Assembly: GCF_947258925.1 (NCBI RefSeq)
Contig: NZ_CAMYKG010000007.1
Coordinates: 62,001-126,000 of the forward strand
From: an uncultured Eudoraea sp.
Lineage (GTDB): Bacteria; Bacteroidota; Bacteroidia; Flavobacteriales; Flavobacteriaceae
Length of the DNA: 64,000 nucleotides
Reading direction: 5' to 3'
Positions 26,314-35,023 of this stretch are shown one piece after another. The translations under genes and the position numbers were made by a program. The notes under the pieces were generated by a model. It made no database searches. It saw nothing but the letters and a program-made list of their open reading frames with translations, and was not told the origin of the DNA. Position 1 is the stretch's first letter. Every line of letters starts with the position of its first letter.

Positions 26314-27656
26314 TTACCTAAATGTTCAGTGGCCCTTGGTATAAGTAATAGTTCTGTCTGACGGCCATTTACATATCTGAACCCTTCAGGGCCATAGAAG
26401 CCTGCTTCCTCAAGCATTATTCGAATATCCCTGTTCCATTCAGGAATAGTAATTGTGGTATTCAATTCAATGGCGTAGACCGTATTCGGGTTGAGAGGAT
26501 AATTCTCACCATCATCTTTCATAACACCATTCTGTGAATCCCACATCCCAATAGTTGTTCCGGCAGAATGACCATAAGATCCCAATGGATGTGTATAAAT
26601 AGCCGGTCTAAGTCCGGCTTCCCTGGCCTGGGTTAGTGCAATTTTCAATATTTCATTCCCTGTGCGGCCGGCAATCATATTTTTAGTAAGATAATCCTGC
26701 ACCCTGTTGCCATCTTTTAAACCTTCCCTCAAAAACAAAGGTGCTTCCTGCTCCTCTGGTTTCAACACGTAGGCAAGTTCCTGACAATCGGTGTTTAATC
26801 TTAAATAGGTGATTCCAAAATCACAGTGCAATAAATCTCCCGGTAAAATCACCATTTGGTCCGGTCTTCCGGAAAAAGAATAAAGATGCCCTACCAATTC
26901 TTCATTTTTACGCTGTACATCCACGGTTGGATGAAACCAGGTCTCCAGACCCATATCAGTTACTTTTTGTCTCATCCACCACTCCACTTCGGATGTTGTC
27001 GTTATACCGGGGGTTATCACTTCTTCGGAAAATGCCTCTTCAATAATATCATGTGTTATGGATACCAATTGATCGTATATGATCATCTCCCGTTTAGTTC
27101 TTGTCTCTATCCATCTAACGGCTAGTTGTTCTGCTGAAACAATTCTTTTGGCATATTTCTTTGGAAGATTTTGTAAAAATTCATCATAATCAGTCTTGTC
27201 AAGGCCATCGGCAATATTATGATCCTTAGAAAAATTTAATCCAATCTTTTTTGGATTGCGCTCCTCAATCAATTGCACCAGTCGTTTCCATTGATCAGGT
27301 TCTTTTTCCTTGTCCCAGGAGGATGAGATATTTTTACCTACATCATAACGGGCCACTGCCAGTTTTTCAATTGTATTTTTACTTTTATCCCTGTAAAACA
27401 GAAGAATGGTCCTCCTTCTTGCATTCAACCATGTTGAGGGTAACATAGTCCTTAATACAGGATCTTCATTATATTCCCGGGAAATAAGGATCCACATATC
27501 TATATTAGATTTGTCCATTAGCTCCGGTAACAGGACATCAAACCGCTCTTTTAAAATTTCGTCAACTACCCGGGCCCGTTGTTCTTCAGGAAGGATTTGC
27601 TGGCAAAACAAATGAGAACTTACGGAAAACAACAGGATTGCTATAATTTTTTTCAT
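26310..27656 (-). CDS. M24 family metallopeptidase (Xaa-Pro aminopeptidase-like), secreted
   Basis: 448 aa from the ATG at 27656 (MKKIIAILLFSVSS), with a signal peptide ending near HLFCQ. N-terminal creatinase-like domain, then a pita-bread domain with metal ligands in LHCDFGITYLRLNTDCQ (two Asp), HPLGSYGHSAG (His) and two Glu in AIELNTTI and the C-terminal IMLEEAGF. It should remove N-terminal residues before proline in the periplasm, although substrate class is inferred. Convergent overlap of 4 bp with the carboxylase gene. Confidence 0.85.
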   Translation of the reverse strand: MKKIIAILLFSVSSHLFCQQILPEEQRARVVDEILKERFDVLLPELMDKSNIDMWILISREYNEDPVLRTMLPSTWLNARRRTILLFYRDKSKNTIEKLAVARYDVGKNISSSWDKEKEPDQWKRLVQLIEERNPKKIGLNFSKDHNIADGLDKTDYDEFLQNLPKKYAKRIVSAEQLAVRWIETRTKREMIIYDQLVSITHDIIEEAFSEEVITPGITTTSEVEWWMRQKVTDMGLETWFHPTVDVQRKNEELVGHLYSFSGRPDQMVILPGDLLHCDFGITYLRLNTDCQELAYVLKPEEQEAPLFLREGLKDGNRVQDYLTKNMIAGRTGNEILKIALTQAREAGLRPAIYTHPLGSYGHSAGTTIGMWDSQNGVMKDDGENYPLNPNTVYAIELNTTITIPEWNRDIRIMLEEAGFYGPEGFRYVNGRQTELLLIPRATEHLGN

Positions 27657-27699
27657 ATACAATAAAGCTTCTTAAATGAGCACCTAAGATAGGTCAAGA

Positions 27700-28770
27700 T
27701 TACTTGTTTTTTATTAATGACAAAGTTTTATCCCTGATTATTTTACCATTAACCGTGTATTTAAATTGGGGTACGTACAGGGTCTCTTTTGGTTTCTCAA
27801 ATTTATCCAAATCCAAATCGCCAATCATTTCCTGAAGATTATCAATTGTTTTACCTTCAACAATTAAAATTAATTTCTGCCCCAAGTGCTCATCCGGGAT
27901 GGCGCTGATGAAAAAATTTGATTTGATGACCGCGGCTAACTTGTCCTCAATTTTTTCAGGTATCAGCTTTACCCCTCCGGAATTAATTACGTTATCAAAT
28001 CTACCCAGCCATCGAAATTCTTTATCTGAGATTATTTCTACAATATCGTTAGTGATTACAGGGTTATCACTAATATTTGGGGCATTTATAACCAGACATT
28101 TTCTGTCATCCTGAGATATGGATATATCCTCTAATATTTCAAAAACATCATGATCTGCACCGGTTTCGAATTGACTCAATGGCCTGACTGCAACATGTGT
28201 AATGGTTTCAGTCATCCCATAAGTTTCAAAAATCCTGGTAGTACTCTCCTTAATTAATCTCTTCAATTTTGAAGAAACCGGAGCTCCTCCAACTATAAGT
28301 GTGTGTATCCTATCTAGATTATTTAAAGAGGATGCCAATTGAAGAGGTACCATTGCACAAAATTTATAAGACTTGGTTATCCTATCTAAAGGTCTTGAAG
28401 TTGGAGCAACAAAATCGAGCTCTAATCCCAGGACCATCGCCCTAACGAGCATCATCTGTCCGGCAATATACCCAGTAGACAAACATAATAAAACCCTGTC
28501 ACCCGCTTCCAGCCCGAAATAATCTCCAGTGACCTTGGCAGAGTTTACCATATGTATTTTTTTTAGACCTACCCTCTTTGGAACGCCTGTGGAGCCTGAA
28601 GTACGTATTGTAAGTTCGGAATCATCCGATAGCCAATCTAGTATAAAGTCACCTATTTCCTTTTCAAAATCTTCTCCTTCTTTAATTAAACTATATGATA
28701 CTTCTTTTAACTCTTCATTAGAGAAAGTATGACCATTAAGTTTAAATTGAGGATGTAGTTTAAATGCCAT
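27700..28770 (-). CDS. menE: o-Succinylbenzoate--CoA ligase (AMP-binding)
   Basis: Menaquinone pathway: activates o-succinylbenzoate to its CoA ester. 356 aa, short as usual for Bacteroidota MenE. Adenylation motifs: TSGSTGVPK (A3, about 57-65), FETYGMTETITH (A5), RWLGRFDNVINSGG (A7/A8) and the catalytic lysine in VNGKIIRD near the C-terminus. Its ATG touches the stop of the CPBP gene with no gap, so it is translationally coupled in menC-CPBP-menE. Confidence 0.9.
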   Translation of the reverse strand: MAFKLHPQFKLNGHTFSNEELKEVSYSLIKEGEDFEKEIGDFILDWLSDDSELTIRTSGSTGVPKRVGLKKIHMVNSAKVTGDYFGLEAGDRVLLCLSTGYIAGQMMLVRAMVLGLELDFVAPTSRPLDRITKSYKFCAMVPLQLASSLNNLDRIHTLIVGGAPVSSKLKRLIKESTTRIFETYGMTETITHVAVRPLSQFETGADHDVFEILEDISISQDDRKCLVINAPNISDNPVITNDIVEIISDKEFRWLGRFDNVINSGGVKLIPEKIEDKLAAVIKSNFFISAIPDEHLGQKLILIVEGKTIDNLQEMIGDLDLDKFEKPKETLYVPQFKYTVNGKIIRDKTLSLIKNK

Positions 28771-29727
28771 TTATTTAATTTCAGTTGTTTCATTATGACT
28801 GACAGGAGGTATCAAATTCCCAGTCAGACGATCTTTCCAATTGGTCCATCCATACTTTTTGGATAAAATAAGCAACACAATGGGATAGATAATAAAAACC
28901 GGTGCAAAAACTTCCCAACCTATTTCCGGTTCGGAGATGTCCTTATATATGGAATTTGTCTGGAAAGCTGTCCATTCTGCGTGGACAATTAGTGCTGCCG
29001 TAAAATTATTTGCTGCATGAAAACCCAGGGCTAACTCTAAACCCTCATCCATTAAAGTAAGAATACCCAAAAACAGACCAGTCCCAATATAAAAAACCAT
29101 TACCCCATATCCTATTTTAGCTACTTCAGGATTAAAAATATGCATCAACCCAAAAATTAAAGAAGTCCCTATAAGCGGCACCCATCTGTTTTTTGCCGCA
29201 ATGCCTAAGCCCTGCATTAAATAACCCCGCAAAAAGTATTCTTCAAAGCTGGTTTGAATAGGGATAAAAATAATAGCGATAAGCAACAAAACAAGAAATA
29301 GATCGGGTTGAAAGTTATAAACGTAATCCTCCGGTGATAAATAGATATCCAAACCTATAAACGCCACAGAAATTACTGCCCAAAGGAAGAAGGTGAAAAA
29401 CACCCGTTTCCAGTCAATACGCTTCCTGGAAGTAGTCAAGGAAACAAAACTTTGTTTATGTAAAAGTTTTACTGTGAGATATAAGACTATAAATCCAATA
29501 GCAAATGTCAGAAGGACTAGAAAGAAAAATAAATTAGATCCTAAGAAATTAGATATCCCTGATAGATCTAAATCTGTTGGAATATCTCCAGATTGCAATG
29601 CCTTTGCCAAAAAAACTATTGTCAAAGGTGCTGCCCCAATAACTTGCCAGCCTACTATAATTATGAGCACACCTATGGCATATCTCCATAATTCATGCAA
29701 TCCTTTGTATCCTTGTTCTATATACAT
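28771..29727 (-). CDS. CPBP family intramembrane glutamic endopeptidase
   Basis: 318-aa polytopic membrane protein of the Rce1/CAAX-protease (CPBP) family with about eight hydrophobic segments. The active site is complete: E162-E163 in FEEYFLRGY, H196 in FGLMHIF and H237/N241 in HAANN. Bacterial members act on membrane peptides or help membrane protein maturation; no prenylated substrate is known here. It lies between menC (10-bp overlap) and menE (no gap), so it is co-expressed with menaquinone enzymes; whether it has a link to the quinone pathway is open. Confidence 0.88.
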   Translation of the reverse strand: MYIEQGYKGLHELWRYAIGVLIIIVGWQVIGAAPLTIVFLAKALQSGDIPTDLDLSGISNFLGSNLFFFLVLLTFAIGFIVLYLTVKLLHKQSFVSLTTSRKRIDWKRVFFTFFLWAVISVAFIGLDIYLSPEDYVYNFQPDLFLVLLLIAIIFIPIQTSFEEYFLRGYLMQGLGIAAKNRWVPLIGTSLIFGLMHIFNPEVAKIGYGVMVFYIGTGLFLGILTLMDEGLELALGFHAANNFTAALIVHAEWTAFQTNSIYKDISEPEIGWEVFAPVFIIYPIVLLILSKKYGWTNWKDRLTGNLIPPVSHNETTEIK

Positions 29728-30770
29728 AATTTGTCAATTAGATTTTCTTCCCAATCGGAATTTTTATTGTAATGCAACTGCCCTTTGCATATTTCAAGAG
29801 GGCTCGGAAAATTATTAGTGAATAAACTCCCGGTTCCCAGGCCCTGGGCCATTTTATTATTAAGCGTATATGTCCATTGGGCAATGGCGTTAAGGCCAAT
29901 ATTACTTTCCAGGGCACTTGTAATCCACCAGCCAATATCCAGTTTTGAAGCTACCTCAATCCATTCCTTACAGGCGCTGAACCCACCCAAAAGGCTTGGT
30001 TTTAGAATTATATAATATGGCCTAATGGTTTGTAGTAAGCTTTCTTTTTCTGTTACACTATTATGGCCAATTAATTCTTCATCAAGGGCAATAGGAAGTG
30101 GCGTATTTTCACATAGTTGCTTCATTTTCAATGGAAATCCCTGTTTAATAGGCTGTTCAATAGAGTGTATATCATATTCTGCCAGTCGCTGCAGCTTATC
30201 TATTGCTTCTTCCGGACTAAAAGCTCCATTAGCATCAACTCTGAGCTGTATTTCTTCTTTGGAATACTTTTTTCTAATGGTAGCAAATAAAGACAATTCA
30301 GTATCAAAATCAATTGCCCCTATTTTGGTTTTAATACAATTGAATTCAGAACTTATTTTTTGTTCTATCTGTTCCTGCATAAAGGCTGCATCGCCCATCC
30401 AAATAAGCCCATTAATATTTATTCCCTGCTTTGATCTGGTAAAGTCTGATGGGAAAAGGATAAACGGGTCTTCAGATTGGAGGGATGCAAATGCCTGTTC
30501 TACGCCAAATTTTATGCTGGGATAGTCTTTTAGTTTTTCCAAAAGTCGTACAGGCCCTAAATGAATATTTGAACAGGTCCATGACAGGGCTTCCTCATAT
30601 TCAGGAACATCGTCCATACTCAGACCCCTGAACAAGCCGCATTCGCCAATGCCCGACTTCCCCTGATCTTTAAGAATTAAAAACCAGGTTTCTTTATCCA
30701 TCAGTACTCCCCTGGAGGTCCCTGCCGGTCTTTTAAATTTCAAATGGTATTTCCTGTAAAAAGCCTTCAT
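29718..30770 (-). CDS. menC: o-Succinylbenzoate synthase
   Basis: Enolase-superfamily dehydratase converting SHCHC to o-succinylbenzoate. 350 aa from the ATG at 30770 (MKAFYRKYHLKFKRPAGTSR); the upstream reading adds five unconserved residues. KTKIG supplies the KxK acid/base lysine, and the Mg ligands are in LRVDANGAF (Asp), SIEQPI (Glu) and ALDEEL (Asp); the second lysine is in ILKPSLLGG. First gene of the menC-CPBP-menE operon. Confidence 0.9.
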   Translation of the reverse strand: MKAFYRKYHLKFKRPAGTSRGVLMDKETWFLILKDQGKSGIGECGLFRGLSMDDVPEYEEALSWTCSNIHLGPVRLLEKLKDYPSIKFGVEQAFASLQSEDPFILFPSDFTRSKQGININGLIWMGDAAFMQEQIEQKISSEFNCIKTKIGAIDFDTELSLFATIRKKYSKEEIQLRVDANGAFSPEEAIDKLQRLAEYDIHSIEQPIKQGFPLKMKQLCENTPLPIALDEELIGHNSVTEKESLLQTIRPYYIILKPSLLGGFSACKEWIEVASKLDIGWWITSALESNIGLNAIAQWTYTLNNKMAQGLGTGSLFTNNFPSPLEICKGQLHYNKNSDWEENLIDKLCI

Positions 30771-30782
30771 ATGAATTGGTGC

Positions 30783-30790
30783 CAAATTTA
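30783..30790 (-). promoter_or_regulatory. -7 element upstream of menC
   Basis: Minus strand TAAATTTG, exact match, 12 bp before the menC ATG. This implies a very short leader. Confidence 0.45.
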
Positions 30791-30818
30791 ACTATATTTT
30801 CAATCTAAAAATTAGAGA

Positions 30819-31613
30819 ATGAGGGCAAATGCTAATAAAATAATATGGTTAACCGGGGCTTCCTCCGGGATTGGGGAATCTCTGGCCTATGAATTAAACT
30901 ATCAAGGGCATAAGCTAATAATTTCGGCCAGGAATAAAGAACAACTCAAGAAAGTTAAAGAAAAATGCAAATACCCACAAAAGGTGGCCATTTTACCTTT
31001 AGACCTGGAGGATTTGACCAGCATGCGCAATATTGTAAAAACAGCTATTTCTATTTACGGGAGGCTTGATATCCTAATAAATAATGCGGGCTTAAGTCAG
31101 CGTTCTCTAATCATAGAAACGAATCTGGAGGTCTTTAAAAAATTAATGCTAGTAAATTACCTGGGTACTGTGGCGTTAAGTAAGGAGGTTTTGCCTCATT
31201 TTATAACAAATGGCGGCGGGCACTTTGTTGTGGTAAGCAGTTTGATGGGAAAATTCGGATCTCCTTATAGGTCCGGCTATTGCGGTGCTAAGCACGCCCT
31301 TCACGGTTTTTTTGACGTTTTAAGAATGGAGCATGAAAAAGACGGTGTGGATGTCACTATCATTTGCCCGGGTTTTATTCAAACTAATGTTGCAATAAAT
31401 GCATTGACCGGGGATGGTTCTTCTCAAAAACGAAATGATTCTGCAACGGAAAATGGTATGTCACCCGATAAATTTGCAAGGAAAATGATACGCGCAATCC
31501 ATCGAAAGAAGTTTGAGGCATATATAGGGGGTAAGGAAATTAGCGGGATATATGTGAAGCGTATTTTTCCAAAGCTTCTGCATAAAATAGTACTAAGAAG
31601 TAAGGTCAGATGA
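30819..31613 (+). CDS. Short-chain dehydrogenase/reductase
   Basis: 264-aa classical SDR with TGASSGIG (about 14-21) for NAD(P), NNAG (about 89-92), a catalytic serine in VVSSLMGKFG and YCGAK (Tyr and Lys, about 158-162). The C-terminal part (YIGGKEISGIYVKRIFPKLL) resembles the DHRS7-like group. Substrate unknown. It is divergent from menC and its stop codon directly touches that of the convergent metallo-hydrolase. Confidence 0.88.
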   Translation: MRANANKIIWLTGASSGIGESLAYELNYQGHKLIISARNKEQLKKVKEKCKYPQKVAILPLDLEDLTSMRNIVKTAISIYGRLDILINNAGLSQRSLIIETNLEVFKKLMLVNYLGTVALSKEVLPHFITNGGGHFVVVSSLMGKFGSPYRSGYCGAKHALHGFFDVLRMEHEKDGVDVTIICPGFIQTNVAINALTGDGSSQKRNDSATENGMSPDKFARKMIRAIHRKKFEAYIGGKEISGIYVKRIFPKLLHKIVLRSKVR

Positions 31614-32294
31614 TCAAACTGTCATTGACTCCCCTATCGGTAATAAATGCAACTTCTTACCAGCCTTTGTGAATTTTTCAAGAGCCTCCTTATGATCTAT
31701 CTCTATATATCCGAAAGTATCATAGTGATATCCCAAAATGCTATCGCATGAAACGAAATCTGCAGCCAGAATGGCGTCGTCAACACCCATGGTAAAATTA
31801 TCTCCAATAGGCAATACAGCAAGGTCAAGCTGATGCGTTAAAGGAATTAATTTCATGTCCGAAGTCAAAGCCGTATCGCCCGCAATGTATACATGCTTAT
31901 TATCCGAGGAAATAATAAATCCGCCGGGCTGACCCCCATAAGAGCCATCGGGAAAAGAAGAAGTATGAATGGCGTTCGTATATTTTACCGTACCGAAATC
32001 AAAATTCCAATTACCCCCATGATTCATTGGATGTACTTTGAAACCCTTGCTTTCATAGTGCATTGCAATCTCATAATTACTTACAATTGTTGGGTTAGAC
32101 CTCTTAGCGATAACCTCCACGTCCAGGATATGGTCCTGATGGGCATGTGTAAGAAGGATATAATCAGGATTTAAACTGCCAATATCAACCTTTCCGGTTG
32201 CCTTCTCGTTAGCTGTAATAAATGGATCAATTAAAATTGTATTCTGGCCAACCTCAACCAGGATAGAAGCGTGTCCTAAGAAAGTAATTTTCAT
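31614..32294 (-). CDS. Metal-dependent hydrolase, UPF0173/UlaG-like MBL fold
   Basis: 226-aa cytoplasmic MBL-fold protein. The full HxHxDH motif is present (THAHQDH, about 64-70), with YIAGDTALTSD, LPIGDNFTMG and a late GYHYDTFG histidine. UPF0173 proteins are hydrolases of unknown physiological substrate. A -7 box of its own (32314-32321) overlaps the end of the upstream kinase gene. Confidence 0.88.
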   Translation of the reverse strand: MKITFLGHASILVEVGQNTILIDPFITANEKATGKVDIGSLNPDYILLTHAHQDHILDVEVIAKRSNPTIVSNYEIAMHYESKGFKVHPMNHGGNWNFDFGTVKYTNAIHTSSFPDGSYGGQPGGFIISSDNKHVYIAGDTALTSDMKLIPLTHQLDLAVLPIGDNFTMGVDDAILAADFVSCDSILGYHYDTFGYIEIDHKEALEKFTKAGKKLHLLPIGESMTV

Positions 32295-32313
32295 GATGTG
32301 CGGATTTATAGTT

Positions 32314-32321
32314 CAAATTTA
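32314..32321 (-). promoter_or_regulatory. -7 element of the UPF0173 hydrolase gene
   Basis: Minus strand TAAATTTG, 19 bp before the ATG and overlapping the kinase stop codon. No matching TTG at 20 bp. Confidence 0.4.
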
Positions 32322-34277
32322 TTTAAAATTGAACCAAAAACGAACACCATCTGTAGTTTTATCAATATTTAATGTGGATTGTAATTGATTTACGAGACGT
32401 TTCATTAAACGAACGCCCATTGATGAATTGGCTCTCTCTTCCGAATCTTCACTAAGGCCTACACCGTTATCCGTATATTCAAAAAATCCCTGATCACCGT
32501 TTTTTCGAAGGTGGATATATATTTTACCATTTTCATCACCCTCGGGAAATGCATATTTAAAAGTATTGGATACAAGCTCGTTCAGGATTAGCCCAAAAGG
32601 GATGGCCCTGTCAATATCTAATTCAACACCTTCAGCATCAATAGTAATATTTATATTGTGACCACCTTTCTTGAATACAGATTGCACGCTATTTACCAAA
32701 CTCTCTATGTAACCTTGCATTTCAATGACTGATAAGTCATCATTCTGATATAACTTCTGATGAATTAGAGCCATGGCTTTTACCCTACTCTTTCCTTCTT
32801 CCAGGGCTTCAATAGCCGCCTTGCTGCGGGTGTTCTTTGTTTGAAGACTCAAAAGGCTGGATACCATTTGAAGGTTATTTTTTACGCGATGATGAATTTC
32901 TTTTAACAAAGAATCTTTTTCAACAAGTGAGTTTTCAATGATATGATTTTGTTCAGCAATTAGGCGTTGATTTTTAATACTCTTTAGATAAGCATACACC
33001 AAGCCTGCAAAGCCTAAAAGCGTGAATATCAAAGAAATAAATACCAAATTGATTTGCTCGTCCTTTTGTTGCATTTCACTTCTTGCACGTTCCATTTCCA
33101 GCTTTTGAGCATCAATCATTCGCTTGGAATTCTCAATTTCATATTTAGCCACGGTAGAAAGCTGCTGCTTCTTTAATGAGGTATCGTTGCTATTAATAGA
33201 GTCGGCAATTCTTACATTCTTCTTGAGGTAGAAGTTAGCATTTTTATAATCTTCAATTCTATCGTAATAGGCTGCCAATAATCTATTCTTTTTGACAATA
33301 TGCTCGGACTTTTTAGGATTAAGGTCATCATTTAAAATATCCTTTGCCTTATTAAAATTTTCAAGTTGCAGATGACAATCCGCCAGTGCCAGACTATTTT
33401 CAATCACATCTTCAGAATATTGTCCAACATAATTTTCCTTTATTAGTTCAATACTATTTTCCAAATAAGGTAAGGCCTCTTCAAATTGTTTAAGCTGCAA
33501 ATAAGATTTCCCAATATTACCTTCAATTATACCCTTTAATAATTTAGCCTTCTGTAATTCTTTTTCAGATTTAACCTGGGTTACATCATTAAGATACACA
33601 TCTATATAGCCCTTGGCCTTTTTAAAATTACTAAGTGAAACTGAGGAGGATTTGTCAAGTAATAAATAACGACCCACATTGTTATTATATTCTGCAAGAC
33701 CGTATAAGTCACTATTGTCTATCGTCTTTTTCATATCCATGATATAATCCTCCATGGCTTTTCTATGCAAGCCCAGATTCGAATAAATATCATAGAAAGT
33801 GATATTTTCTGTGAGTCCTAAATCTCTTTTCTCCTGTCTTATCTCAACCTGTTTCCCATATAGTTTTAGTTGAGCATAGTTATCATCTATTAGATCTAGT
33901 AGTATCCGTTTGGTCTTAAGATCGAAAATATCCTTTACTGCATAGAGGTCATTAGCAATGGCTACACTTTTATCGTAGTCACCCAAATCAAAATAAATTT
34001 GCGATTGCATAAGCTTGTAATTGCTTATTGCCAATGAATCTCCGGACTTTTCTGCTGAGTTTAAATAGATGTTCACTTCATCCAGCCAATCATAAGCTGA
34101 ATTTTCATTATATCTATTGAGTGTATTGAAAAAATAGTCGAACCTGTCAACATCCGTGCGCTTATCCTTGAATATTTGCAATACATTTTCATCCAGGGTA
34201 TCCAATACCTGTGCTCCAACGCTTTGAAATAAAGAGAAAAAAACTATTACTAAAATTTTACCCAGCGATTTTGCCAT
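32319..34277 (-). CDS. Sensor histidine kinase with TPR sensor region (HisKA_2/HWE type)
   Basis: 652 aa from the ATG at 34277 (MAKSLGKILVIVFFSLF). A signal peptide, a tetratricopeptide-like periplasmic region (about 40-390), one membrane segment (about 410-430, LVFISLIFTLLGFAGLVYAY), then the phosphoacceptor helix EIHHRVKNNLQMVSSLLSLQ (His at about 461) and an HATPase domain with LNELVSNTFKYAF (N box) and DNGVGL (G1). HisKA_2 kinases with TPR sensors commonly pair with LytTR regulators in this phylum; the LytTR gene is the next one upstream. The 746 bp between them hold regulatory sequence. Confidence 0.9.
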   Translation of the reverse strand: MAKSLGKILVIVFFSLFQSVGAQVLDTLDENVLQIFKDKRTDVDRFDYFFNTLNRYNENSAYDWLDEVNIYLNSAEKSGDSLAISNYKLMQSQIYFDLGDYDKSVAIANDLYAVKDIFDLKTKRILLDLIDDNYAQLKLYGKQVEIRQEKRDLGLTENITFYDIYSNLGLHRKAMEDYIMDMKKTIDNSDLYGLAEYNNNVGRYLLLDKSSSVSLSNFKKAKGYIDVYLNDVTQVKSEKELQKAKLLKGIIEGNIGKSYLQLKQFEEALPYLENSIELIKENYVGQYSEDVIENSLALADCHLQLENFNKAKDILNDDLNPKKSEHIVKKNRLLAAYYDRIEDYKNANFYLKKNVRIADSINSNDTSLKKQQLSTVAKYEIENSKRMIDAQKLEMERARSEMQQKDEQINLVFISLIFTLLGFAGLVYAYLKSIKNQRLIAEQNHIIENSLVEKDSLLKEIHHRVKNNLQMVSSLLSLQTKNTRSKAAIEALEEGKSRVKAMALIHQKLYQNDDLSVIEMQGYIESLVNSVQSVFKKGGHNINITIDAEGVELDIDRAIPFGLILNELVSNTFKYAFPEGDENGKIYIHLRKNGDQGFFEYTDNGVGLSEDSEERANSSMGVRLMKRLVNQLQSTLNIDKTTDGVRFWFNFK

Positions 34278-34544
34278 AACAAGCTCAGGACTATTTGCCA
34301 AACACTATTTTGATCCTTTTATAATTATTCAGGTATTCAACCTCAACACTGATCTAAACTTACTACTAAATGACCTTGTGTTTAAATTTTTGTTGTAAAG
34401 TAGAATGAAACTGTTGTCTACCAATGATCTTAGTGTAAATGTTACCATGTTAGATTTAAATCTCGTTCAAACTTTAATTACCAAAACACGCTCCATATAC
34501 CTTATGAAAATCTTATTCATACTTTAATAATGCACAAAGGACAA

Positions 34545-34619
34545 ATGAAAAAGACTATACGCCTAGCATAGTCTTTTACAAAGTGATATATAAATGATAA
34601 GATTTGGGGTGCTGTAATA
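34545..34619 (-). ncRNA. Candidate short RNA or attenuated leader of the kinase gene
   Basis: If transcription starts about 7 bp after the minus-strand -7 box, a transcript of roughly 70 nt would end at the hairpin and T run near 34545. No protein is encoded in it. Read-through would give a kinase leader of about 340 nt. Purely inferred from signal layout. Confidence 0.25.
34549..34577 (-). terminator. Terminator-like hairpin upstream of the kinase gene
   Basis: AAAAGACTAT (34549-34558) pairs with ATAGTCTTTT (34568-34577), 9-nt loop. On the minus strand the stem is followed by five T, on the plus strand by four, so minus-strand use fits better. Confidence 0.6.
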
Positions 34620-34625
34620 GCGCTT

Positions 34626-34633
34626 CAAAAGTA
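34626..34633 (-). promoter_or_regulatory. Isolated -7 box behind the direct repeats
   Basis: Minus strand TACTTTTG, exact TAnnTTTG. No -33 TTG is present. The 16-bp direct repeats lie about 43-79 bp upstream of the expected start point, the usual place for an activator. Confidence 0.4.
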
Positions 34634-34661
34634 TCACCTAGTTATTTAGGATTCGAGATTT

Positions 34662-34698
34662 TGTTGTGAAATGGCATATTTATGTTGTGAAATGGCAT
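34662..34698. repeat. Two perfect 16-bp direct repeats with 21-bp period
   Basis: TGTTGTGAAATGGCAT at 34662-34677 and again at 34683-34698, separated by ATTTA. A period of 21 bp is two helical turns, the spacing known for pairs of LytTR-domain binding sites. An inverted partial copy (CATTTCAC, 34716-34723) follows. Confidence 0.9.
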
Positions 34699-34800
34699 TT
34701 TATAGTGATTAAGTGCATTTCACCCGATTTTTTAGCTTTTTATCGAGCCTGGGATATCCATTGTTTAGAATTCCGGTTTACCGTAATATTGGTATAATCA

Positions 34801-34834
34801 AAAAGAGCCCTGTCAATTAAGACAAGACTCTTTT
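34801..34834 (-). terminator. Terminator-like hairpin downstream of the LytTR regulator
   Basis: AAAAGAG and TGTC on the left pair with GACA and CTCTTTT on the right around a symmetric internal loop. On the minus strand five T follow. It lies about 190 bp after the regulator stop codon. Confidence 0.55.
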
Positions 34835-35023
34835 ACGAGAACACTATATGAAAATGAAAAAAATTAATCAATTATTTATATAGCTAAAGTATATCAACTC
34901 TTCAATTGTGAGAAATTAATGTTGTGAACTATATCAAATATGTGGTGAGCACCCTTTTTGGAGCCATTAACAGCATAGATAAGCCTACTTATCTAATTAA
35001 ACCAGTGTATAAAGAGCTTGATT

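Larger units (their letters stand above)
34278..35023. other. 746-bp intergenic region between kinase and LytTR regulator genes
   Basis: No convincing reading frame on either strand; the longest fragments are of about 10-30 codons. It is AT-rich and contains, from the regulator side: a hairpin (34801-34834), an inverted CATTTCAC (34716-34723), two perfect 16-bp direct repeats (34662-34698), a minus-strand -7 box (34626-34633) and a second hairpin (34549-34577). A partial fourth copy, TGTTGTGAA, lies at 34920-34928. This is the densest unexplained regulatory stretch in the window. Confidence 0.75.

Noticed and set aside
29738-29935. Extra minus-strand frame inside menC
   Set aside because: Out-of-frame shadow of menC.
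30025-30525. 166-codon plus-strand frame opposite menC
   Set aside because: Lies entirely inside menC, whose metal ligands and lysines are intact; Ser/Leu-rich antisense composition.
34847-34882. Mini-ORF MKMKKINQLFI in the kinase/regulator gap
   Set aside because: Eleven codons in AT-rich DNA, no promoter or conservation evidence.
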